NCBI GenBank assembly: GCA_036346225.1
Contig: JARFIW010001111.1
Coordinates: 1,116,001-1,180,000, forward strand
Length of the DNA stretch: 64,000 nucleotides
Source of the DNA: Platerodrilus igneus
Lineage: Eukaryota > Arthropoda > Insecta > Coleoptera > Lycidae
Reading direction: 5' to 3'
In this document: piece after piece, positions 54,901 to 64,000 of the stretch
How positions within the stretch are numbered: the stretch's first letter is position 1
Layout: every line of letters starts with the position of its first letter
The notes under the pieces: generated by a model
The model's input: only the letters and a program-made list of their open reading frames with translations
Databases searched by the model: none
Told to the model about the DNA's origin: nothing
Translations under genes and position numbers: made by a program

Positions 54901-57400
54901 CGGTATTTTCTGTCGAACATTTTTATGCAAAAGTCCATAAACCATTGTAACAGTTTATTTTGACCACTGCAGAACGTCAATGAATTTTTAGTTTTACAAA
55001 CTTTTGTCTAGTCATTTATATCATGTAAACCATTTTTAAAGAAATAAATACCAGTATTGGTATTATGAGTGCTAACCGCCATACAGAAATGCTAGTTTGG
55101 TTGCTAACATCAGGCGTCGAATGTTAGTATAAACATTATCAAGGCCAAGCAGCTTTCCAGTTTCGTGCATATTGCATCAGCACTCACTTTAGCTAGAGCT
55201 CTCGTCGAGAACCATCATGGAAACCAAAAGGGTTCTAGCATGTAATTTGTGTCTGGCCTTGTGCGGTAGTAGAGCACTAGTGCGCTGAACACTAGGCGTA
55301 GTGGTTTTAACAATGGTAAGAGTTGAAAATAAGTTATTAGATAAATTAAATAATTTTGTTGTAGCGCTCTTTTAATAACGTTTTTGGATAGTTTCTTTTT
55401 ATAACGTCTTTTTATGATGTCTTTTGAAAAATTCTTTTAATAACTTCGTTTGAATAATTCTTTTGATAAATTCATTTAATAATTCTTTGGAAACTTGCCT
55501 AAATAGCACTTAAAATATTCCTTTAATAATTTCGTAAAAGTTACAATAAAATATGCCTGTCAACGCTTCGTTAGAAAATCTTCAATTAAATACTTGTTGA
55601 AATGTTCCGGCAAATCTTTGATTAAATATTTATTTTATAATTCTCCTGCAAATGTAGAGAAAGAACCTTTTAAGAAACCGTTTTGTATATCAATTGTAGG
55701 GCTTCTCCATAGGCTCATTTGTTAGAATGAACTCGCCTTATCTGGTTTTATAAAAATAAGGCAGTCTGTATGCTGTATTTCAAGAGGATATTAATTCTAC
55801 TTTCGCACCTGCGAGTATCAAGTTATAGTTCATTCACGTCAACTTTGCGATATAAAATATCGATCCAAGATGAATGTCCTTCAACCGTACGATGAATAGT
55901 TGGATTTTATGTAATGTTATGCAAAAAAACAATAAGTTTGGATTTTAAGGAAACGTTCTACAAAGTACGTAGAAATTTTTATGGTTTGGAAATAAAGTCC
56001 GATAACGAATTGAAATGGTATTTTTAAAGTTGCGAGTGTGAAATTACAAGTAATTAGGAGGACGACTATATGATGGTAATTATTTTGGTCAAGATCTACA
56101 CACCGTAGAACATCTAAGTTGTATATTGGATTTTGGTTGGTCCAGTTTGTGCGTATAAGAAAAACGCACGAAGTTCATATGGTCCGGTCCAAGGATCACG
56201 CAGCTGTTTGTGTCCTGTAGAACATGTGGATTTTACGTCACTTGTTTTCTGAAGAATGTATGTATTAACACCTGCCCTAACATGCTGTAACACCATCACG
56301 TAAACAACACCTGCTGAACCAAGGTAAGAGATTAGTATTATTCCTACATCAAGTCTACATTTGGTGATCTTTGATACGAGGCTGCTTCAGAAAATATCTT
56401 TGCAACCACTTATTATCATTAACCCGTTTAACAAATTTAAAGGGACCTTAGTAAATTTTTATTGTCAATACTAGTGGTGTAATAACAGTTACTAATTTTA
56501 ATGAAATTATGCAAACCTAAAGAGTTCTTATTAATGTTTGATATATGCATGATTTCACTTACAATTTCTGAATGATGAATTAATAGACAATGTAGTTAAA
56601 TTTTTATAAATATGTAAACAGAAAAACAGATCTGATATTTCTGGTATAAATTCAAGTTAAATTTTTGTAACGAGAACAACATTTAAAGTTTTTAATATTT
56701 CCTTTGAATATATAAGCCTACCTTATGAGTAGATGAAACTTGTATTATCTTTTCTTAAATATGAATCTTATATTTACAATTTTTATGAAGGAACTATTTT
56801 AATTAAAGAAGCAACATTTAATTTTCTTAATTAATTGTTTTATTCTGAACAAGTACGTTCAGAAGTAGAGTACCAGATATAAGATAAAATAGCGTAAAGT
56901 GGTAACCCCAATTTAACAAAAAGCTTAATAGCCTTTTCAGATTTGGAAGCATAAAATCTGTGCTCAAAATATTGTTGCCTGATTAATCTTTGTTGTTTTT
57001 TTATATGAGGTAACAAGAGAATACCTTTTGTGTCCTCATTTTTGTAAATTTCATTAAATTTTCTTTACAGCTTCTGCATTAGCAGTTAATACGGTATTCC
57101 TCTCTAAGGACGCCCAAGTCCCCCTTAGGGAAACCCTGTGTTTAAAGTTAATCACTTGGTGGCGCCCTATTTAAACCCCTGTTTTGTTAAGAATCTAGCC
57201 CTAGTAAAAAAATAATGCTTTGTAAAAAGAACCATGACCAATCCTCATAAGCTCTGCCCAAGGAATAGACCGCTAGCATAGTCGAAAGATATTTGCGTTC
57301 CATCATTTTAAGGAAATCCTTCCTTAAAGGTCACTGGTCACATTAGAGAATAAAAAGAACCCGTAACATGTTACCCATCAGTGTACAAATTATGTTATAC
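54901..57400. other. AT-rich region without genes; right end probably a 5' LTR
   Basis: Nothing coding. 55370-55560 has degenerate reiterations of TTTGAATAATTCTTTTGATAA-like words. The last few hundred bases end directly at a primer-binding site (57401), so an LTR must end at about 57400; its start cannot be fixed because no second LTR is in the window. Confidence 0.5.
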
Positions 57401-57418
57401 TGGCGCCCAACGTGGGGC
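57401..57418 (+). other. Primer-binding site, tRNA-Lys type
   Basis: TGGCGCCCAACGTGGGGC matches the 18-base site complementary to tRNA-Lys(1,2) 3' ends used by many retroelements. It lies 520 bases upstream of the plus-strand gag at 57938. Confidence 0.75.
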
Positions 57419-57937
57419 TGGAATATTTTTGTTACACCTAAATTGAGGTTTAATTATTTTGTTACACCTAAATTGAGGCTCGATTATTTTGCTTACGCCT
57501 AAGACATAGCCTTTGTTTGTTTTGCTAGCACCCACAAAAAGGGGCTTTGTTTTTTTACTCACACAAGGCACGAGTATAAAAAAAAACCTTGTGTTAGAGG
57601 TTTCGATTGTTAACAGCTATGTTGATACAGCGTTGAGAATGTCAATTTTTTTTGAACCTACTAAGAGGTAGTAATTAGATTTCTGTCGTTGTTGAGAGTA
57701 TTGCCACGCAATGTCGCATAAATTTTTTTGGATTAAAGACTTAATGAATTAATTGGAAGCAAGATAGTGGTTGTCGTAGTAATTCAGTAATCAGTAGGGA
57801 GAAGTTGTGAATTCTAGATCTAATTTTAGTTCCCCTATTGAAAATGTTTTGTCAATTGTGAATAGTTGAGATAGATTTGGATTTGATTTTTTTTTAAATT
57901 TCAAGATTTTAGTTAGTTTTTGTGACATTGACTTCAT

Positions 57938-59016
57938 ATGAGTATAAAAATGGCTGATACTTTTCAGGTTGTGTACTTACTCAAAGAAGAGTTAGATTAT
58001 GAACTCCGAATAAGAGGAATTGAGAGTTCTAGACCAGTTGTAGACAAGCGGAAAATATTAGATCGTCTATTAGCAAAAGAATCTAATAAACCAGGATGTC
58101 TAATAGATCTTACAGATTATAATGTAGAATTTTCAGTAGAGTGTGAGAAAATCAACAATACCGTTTTGTCAATTAAAAATGTTTAATCAGAATTTGAAGG
58201 TGATCCTTCTGACTCTATTTTTAAAAGGGTACAGTCAAGATTAGTACACCTAACTGGTCGAGTTAACAGGATGAAGCTGCCATCACTGAATCATGAGGAA
58301 GCAATTGTATTTGTGCGAAAGACGTTGGCTACGATCCTTATTATCGAAGCAGAATTGTTCGACAATGCGAAAGATAAGCCTAGTAGTTTAAATGAGTCAG
58401 TAAACTTATCTCCCCCTGTTAGTAATGAGCCCCTTAATACAGTCACGTTTGTAACGCCACCCTTACCCATAGGAATTTGGTCTGTTAAATTTTCTGGAGA
58501 TCCTAAACAGCTTTTTTCATTCCTAGAAAGTATCGAAGAGTTAGCACAGTCACGTAAAGTAACTGAGGACGACTTGTATAACGCCTCTGCAGAGTTATTC
58601 GTGAATGATCCCTCGTTTGGTTTAGACAAATTAGGAATTCCGTGAAGGATTGGAGATCTTTAGTAAGTCGATTAATGAAAGATTTTCTTCCTGCTCATGT
58701 TGAGGATGAACTATGGGAAAAGATTAAATCACGTCATCAAAATAAAGATGAATCTGTAGTTTTGTTTGTGGCCCATATAGAGAGTTTATTTAGTAGGTTA
58801 CCCAAGATGCCTGCACAAATTACGAAGGTTCGTACTATAAGGAAAAATTTATTACCAACTTATGTTACCCAACTTGCTCTGTCTGAGATTAGTGATGTTT
58901 CCACATTAGTGAAATTAGGTAAAAAAATTGAAGAGGCAGTTCAGTCAAAACAAACTATGGTAGCTACCCCGTCAAAAGATAATTTTTGGTTTCGTAAAAA
59001 TTTTAGGTCAGTCTGA
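57938..59016 (+). pseudogene. gag: Gypsy Gag, frameshifted
   Basis: Three frames (57938-58186, 58271-58645, 58642-59016) form one Gag. The N-terminus is helical. A Pro/Ser-rich linker leads into a Ty3-type capsid (PIGIWSVKFSGDPKQLFSFL, WRSLVSRLMKDFLP, LWEKIKSRHQNKDESVVLFV). The layout is the same as the minus-strand Gag at 43397-44717, so both belong to the same gypsy group. A stop at 58184-58186 and frame changes near 58640 break it. Confidence 0.78.
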
Positions 59017-59300
59017 AAATAAATGTCAAGAGGAAGTTAGAAATCCTTCAGTTCGTAGTAGGGTTTATAGAAACAAATCTTCATCTCCTCAAGTCCAGGT
59101 AGTAAACCAAGAAAAACCTTTAGATGTGAAGTCACCAGGCATTGAGAAAGTCAGGAAATTCGTGTGTTGGAATTGTACATGTCCAGGTCATACGTTTAAT
59201 TATTGTAGAGCCCTCTAAAAAATTTTTGTTTTAAATGTGGAAGTAAAAAAGAAACGTCAATTTCGTGTCAGTCATGTTCGAAAATAAGCGAATCACATGA
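59017..59300 (+). pseudogene. gag: Gypsy Gag zinc knuckles
   Basis: CWNCTCPGHTFNYC near 59167-59208 is a CCHC knuckle, followed by a stop at 59217 and a second partial knuckle (FCFKCGS...) near 59228 in another frame. No protease or reverse transcriptase follows, so the element is truncated. Confidence 0.7.
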
Positions 59301-60460
59301 ATAATAATTCACATTTCATTTTGTATTATACAGTTACTAGATACAGAGTACAAGAAATAATGTTTTGGTAAATTAGGTACATTGGTTTGTGCTGTCGTTC
59401 CTAATATTTTTTTGACATCACTAATTTAGAGTTTGGTGATGAAAAATTTTTTGTAGAGTAGTCTAGGTGAGGCTCAGGAAAGAGTCTGTCATTCTAGCAA
59501 GTTATGCGTTGTGAAGCAGTTTTTTTGTTATATGGACAGCCTGATTATAACCTATTCCATCAGTTTGGTTAGAGATTAAAAAGAGTGTACCTGTATATTA
59601 AATTTTGATAGCTATCGTTGAGATTAATTTCTTTTGAAGGCCTAAGTTGTTTAGTATGAGAGCCGGAAAGTGGCATATAAAAGATCTGAAACCTTTATCG
59701 ATGGTATACCAAGAGGATGCCATTCCAAAATAGTTAGTTGTTGCTTCCCAAGTCAAGTTTGAAGTCAAGTATATCTATGATCGTTTCGTTTAGTTTTGTT
59801 TTGGTATAAAAGGATGAGAGGAAGAACCTCGTCTAAATTTTTTTGTATGTGATTTCAATTTAATATTAAATATTAGAATAGGAAGTTAAAGTATAAATAC
59901 CCTGTTGGTAAAAGAGCGCATTGTTAAAATCAAAATTTTCGCCGTGTGTACGTATTGTGTTGTCAGAGACACATTCCCTGTGTACACAATCTAACCCAAG
60001 AAACACCTTGCCCATGCGTACGTACCGTGTTCTCAAGAACACCTTCCGTGTTTATATGTGTGTGTATTCAGACCGTTAACACAAAATTTTGTTTCTTTTC
60101 GTAGTTGACAGACGAATTTTGTTTGCCTCGTAAAATGTCGACAGACGAAATCCTTTAGGTTTACAACGTGTTACCTGGTGTGAAATTTTTTTTGTAGAGT
60201 TTGTAGAAGAAGATGTTTTTGTCCATTAAGGACTGGTCTTCTATTGAGTATGCAAAGGACCATGGCGTGTTCTTTTTGCATATAGACATTCCATCAAGAA
60301 ATGCGTAAGTCTATTCGAGACTCGTGATGAGTTGGTCGCTCAGCAGTGTGTACTTGGTTGAGTGGAATGTAATATTTTTTTTTGAGTATTTAGTTTAGTG
60401 ACGCTTGAGAGTAGTCGTTCACTAATAGTTAGAGTATAGTAAGTGAGCTGGTTCCTCACT
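59301..60460. other. Region without recognisable genes
   Basis: No ORF above background. Two degenerate ~75-base units near 59940-60075 share TGYGTACGTA-, CGTGTT- and ACACYTTCCSTGT-type words. May be untranslated sequence of the truncated gypsy element. Confidence 0.45.
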
Positions 60461-60559
60461 TGTTTATTTATTTATTTATTTTGCACATACGTGCATAAAC
60501 GGGATACCCCATTTACATTAAAAAAAATAATATAAAATGTGTAATAATACATAAACTTA

Positions 60560-63399
60560 TTAATTATACAAATTTAATAATGTTTGCCTGAAGCTCTGAG
60601 GACTGCTACCAAACCAATTTAATTCACTAAATGTATTTGCAGAAGCTACAACTCGATTTAGATAGAAGTGACATGCATAATTGGTTCTGTGGCAATCACT
60701 GTGGAATAGGTGAAAAGTACGTGATTGTCTAACTGGAACATTGAATTGAATTAATACTAGTAATTCAGTACAGTTGATGTAACCATTAATAATCTTATGC
60801 AAAAGACATAAATCATTCAATATCCGCCTATCCAGTAATGAAACTAATCGAAGTGATTGTAATAAAGACAATTCTTGATATTGGTGCTCTTGAAGTCCCA
60901 TTTTATATGTAATAAATTTAAGAAATCTCTTTTGAACTCTTTCTATTTTAACAATATTATTTTTATAAAAGGGCGACCATATAATGGAAGCATATTCTAA
61001 GATGCTTCTTACTAAAGAGCAATATAACAGTTTGCATGTGGTAGTTGAAAATTTGCCACTATATCGAAATACGAATCCTAAGATTTGCATAGCTCTTTTG
61101 GTGATAGTATTAATATGGGAATTAAAAGTGAGTTTAGAATCTATCAAAACACCCAAATCTTTAACTTCATAAACTCGTACAATAATATCGGTATTTATAT
61201 AATATTCTGTTATTGTAGTCAACACTGCACGAGAGAAGGTTATGGTTAGGCATTTGTTGATGTTCAAAGAAAGTCTATTTATTTTACACCAGTTGTTAAA
61301 AGAATTTAGGTCTTCCTGGACAAAGATGTGATCTCTTGCAGAAATAATATTTTTGTAAATTTTTAGGTTGCCAGCAAACAGCAAAAATTTACAATGTTTG
61401 AAGATTTGTTTAATATCGTTGACAAACACTAAAAATAGGAGAGGACCAAGGTGAGATCCTTGCGGAACTCCAGAGTATACCGGAAACTTGTAAGAAGTGA
61501 ATTGTCTATACTTGACACTTTGCCATCTACCATATAGGTAGCTACTAAGCCATTTCAAGATCATACCATCTACACCTGCCTTTTGTAGTTTAAGAATCAA
61601 AATATTGAGATTTACTTTGTCAAAGGCTTTGGTAAAGTCAGTATACAGAGCATCTACCTGAAGCCCATTTTCTAACGCCGCAGTTATGTCATTGGTATAG
61701 ACAAGTAAATTTGTAATAGTTGATTTCTGGGATACAAATCCATGTTGGTTATTGATAATAAATTCTTTAAACTTCCAGGACAAATGATGAGTTATTAAGC
61801 AATCCGATAATTTCGGTATTGAAGATTGAATGCAAATTCCTCTGCAATTCTGAATCAAATTTTTGTCACCTAATTTTAATATCGGATTAATAAAACTGTG
61901 CTTCCATATTGTTGAAACCTTGCCTTGGGTAAGAGAGTTATTAAATAGGATAGTTAGGGGAATACACAGACTGTGAATACAATTAATTATCAAGCTTGCA
62001 GGTATGCCGTCCGCACCGGCATAATTGGTAGGTTTAAGTTTACAAATAGCATCAAAAACCTCATCAGTTCCCAGCAAAATTTCATTAACATCCACAGTGT
62101 CTAACATGCAATTAATGTCTGCAGTTGTATCAAATGATACAATACATTCATTTTCATAAACCTCAGAAAAAAAGTCCGCAAATAAATTGACTATGCCTAA
62201 TCCATCACAACTGACATGAGACTTGTATATCATTTGACTTGGTAAGTCATATGTATGCTTCAATTGATTTACATATTTCCAAAAATTAGCAGGAGATGAG
62301 TGGATAGATCTTTCAGTGAAGTGAAGATATTGATTGTAGAGATAACTACTCATCCTTTTGCAACATATGCGTAGCGAACTAAATAAATTATAATCCTCTA
62401 TACGACAAGAAGCCTTATACCGCTTATGAGCAGCTTTCTTTTTACTTATTAAACACTTCAAATCACTGTTAAACCATACATGAAACATTGTTGTTTGAAT
62501 GCGTTTTTTCGGAATATAACTTTGCAGTCCATGATATAAGATATTATAGAAAAGTTCAATTGTGGTATCAAGATTTTCCTTTGAAGAACAGAATGACCAA
62601 TCAATTGAGTTGAAATATAAGTTAAGTGACTTATAATCTCCTTTAACAAAATCAAATTGCAATTCCTTATAATGTAATGATTGTTCTTTTGTTTTCAATG
62701 TAATAGTAATATGAACGGCCGTATGATGAGTACTATTATCCATAAGTAGGTCTACAGCTGAAGATATAGCAACATTATTTAAATTTGAAAAGATAAGATC
62801 TAAGAGTCTGTTGTTTGAGTTATGAACCTGGTTATGTTGTTGTAGATCTAAGAGGGCTAGTGTGTTAATGAGGCATTCTGCATTATCCCCATTATTACAA
62901 AGAATAAATTTGTCATTATGCCATGATGCATTAGAAATGTTGTAGTCACCGCATAGCAAAATTTTTGATAAAGGATATTTATAAAAAATATGTTCAAGAG
63001 CTGTACTGTGTAATTCATATAAATCCGCCGGCGATATAAGTGGGATATATGTACCACCAATAATTAAATTTTGGCCTGAAAATTGAATAGTAACAAACAA
63101 GTGTTCAAAACCAACTACATTGGTAACAATTAATCTTGCATTTAAGGCAGCTCTAACTAATATAACTACACCCCCCCTCGTTGCTTTGTACTGGTTAATA
63201 TATTTCTATCACAACGAAATACCGAATAGCAATTTGTGGTCAGTTCAGAATCATAATAGGAGCTATTAAGCCAAGTTTCGGTGATAACAATAACATCATA
63301 ATAGGCACTTAAAATTAAATTGTCTTTAAATTCATTGACCCGTGATCTAAGTCCACCAACATTATGATAATAAACAGATAACTGTAAATGGGGTAGCAC
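60560..63399 (-). pseudogene. LINE ORF2: AP-endonuclease and reverse transcriptase with changed active site
   Basis: The endonuclease N-terminus (63399-63166: YYHNVGGLRSRVNEF, VIVITETWL with the catalytic Glu) is joined to an 846-residue frame (63100-60560) by a frameshift in the C7 run at 63170-63176. The second part has GGTYIP, LLCGDYNI, then reverse transcriptase motifs LYTDFTKAFDKVN, YSGVPQGSHLGPLLFLVF and, in place of the family FADDLKI, FAGNLKIY near 61370-61395. Both catalytic aspartates of that motif are replaced (Gly-Asn), so the enzyme should be inactive. The first catalytic Asp (LYTDF) remains. C-terminal domain with KIERVQKRFLKF. Confidence 0.88.
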
Positions 63400-63978
63400 T
63401 AATTTTTTATTGAGGAAGTAGTGATTGATGGAACTCCATTAAGATACCTAATGGTGACATTCTCACCATTAGATTTACGTTGGTTTAGTTCATCACGTAG
63501 TGACTGCAAGTATTTTCTCTGCTGTATGGTTTGATCAGATGCAATACGATAAGAAGAAGAAGTAAGCTTAAAACCGTTTCTCAATGCTGTGCGTACAATT
63601 GATGAATCCGAATAAATGACTTTTATCGGTCTGATTGAATCTTTTTTATTGCCAAGCCTGATAATTGCAACCTGGAGGAAATTAATCAATTTCTAGTATG
63701 CGAGAGATTTTAGCAACTGATTGTTTATCATAATCAACCCTATCAAATGTTTCGCGAAATTTAGATTCATCAACATTAAATATGATTAAATTTCTGCTCC
63801 TAGTAACTCTCTCGTTAACCTCAGCAAAGAGTGCTTCAGAATTATGCATAATTTTTTGACTTTCGAGTAAGACAACTTTTTCCTTTAGCACATTGACTTC
63901 CGTTTTTATATCATTTAATTTTTTTAAAATTAGTGGAACTTGTTTAAATGCAATTGTACACTCATCACAAAAGAACAT
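63399..63978 (-). pseudogene. LINE ORF1 fragment
   Basis: The first frame (63978-63682) starts FFCDECTIAFKQ, the end of a PHD/zinc-finger-like Cys motif, then a coiled coil (LKKLNDIKTEVNVLKEKVVL) and RSRNLIIFNVDES. The second frame (63689-63399) continues with AIIRLGNKKDSIRPIKVIY, RYLNGVPSI. This is the ORF1 type of CR1/jockey LINEs: zinc finger, coiled coil, RNA-recognition fold. A frame change occurs near 63688. ORF1 binds the LINE RNA. Confidence 0.75.
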
Positions 63979-64000
63979 TAGTGATCTTTGTTTTTTTAGC

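Larger units (their letters stand above)
60462..64000 (-). mobile_element. Jockey/CR1-like LINE, nearly full length
   Basis: Minus strand from beyond the window end: ORF1 (63399-63978), ORF2 endonuclease and reverse transcriptase (60560-63399), a 3' UTR and a simple tail of (AAAT)n type (plus strand TTTATTTATTTATTTATT, 60463-60480). No LTRs. The 5' end is outside the window. Large uninterrupted coding length marks it as the youngest non-LTR element here, although its polymerase site is changed. Confidence 0.88.

Overview
This window is nuclear DNA from an arthropod, almost certainly an insect. It consists almost entirely of nested mobile elements and decayed mitochondrial DNA. I found no intact host gene. 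The insect assignment rests on the nuclear mitochondrial insert: its order is Met-tRNA, ND2, Trp/Cys/Tyr-tRNAs, COI, Leu(UUR)-tRNA, COII, Lys/Asp-tRNAs, ATP8, ATP6, COIII. Leu(UUR) between COI and COII is the insect/crustacean arrangement, and the reading frames only make sense with the invertebrate mitochondrial code (TGA as Trp, AGA as Ser).

Layout. 1-6072: an env-bearing gypsy (errantivirus-like) LTR retroelement on the plus strand, cut off at the left edge of the window. Its 3' LTR abuts and interrupts a protein-primed DNA polymerase B gene. 6078-16814: a broken Polinton/Maverick (adintovirus-like) element. It has polymerase B, a putative minor capsid protein, an adenain-like protease, a phospholipase A2-domain protein, an FtsK/HerA-type packaging ATPase, two conserved proteins of unknown function, a chromodomain integrase and one more conserved protein. 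A tandem Penelope-like retroelement (8014-12016) sits inside the protease gene, flanked by a 13-bp target duplication. It carries a GIY-YIG endonuclease and two hammerhead ribozyme motifs. 17155-17345: a cluster of inverted repeats. 17346-19974: no gene.

19975-21975 and 36435-41940 are two collinear mitochondrial fragments (16S-12S-control region, then control region to COIII). They are best explained as one insertion of about 7.5 kb split at (TA)n in the control region by a 14.5-kb pile of other elements. That pile contains a foldback element with perfect 77-bp arms around a tRNA-like sequence (23621-23953), a second Penelope-like family with hammerhead motifs (23984-25075, 27297-27540), a lone 2.1-kb LTR (25123-27259), and an LTR element with two 2.1-kb LTRs (29148-36434). 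Most of these abut TA microsatellites.

41943-60460: five retroelement remnants (gypsy minus 42548-44717, gypsy minus 46295-46979, BEL/Pao plus 48310-52015, gypsy minus 52016-54900, gypsy plus 57401-59300) and LINE 3' fragments with ATG-type tails. 60462-64000: a nearly complete jockey/CR1-like LINE on the minus strand whose reverse transcriptase active-site aspartates are replaced.

None of the elements looks fully competent as written. However, near-identical repeat copies within the window differ mostly by one-base changes in homopolymer runs, so some of the frameshifts reported below may be assembly errors rather than real decay.
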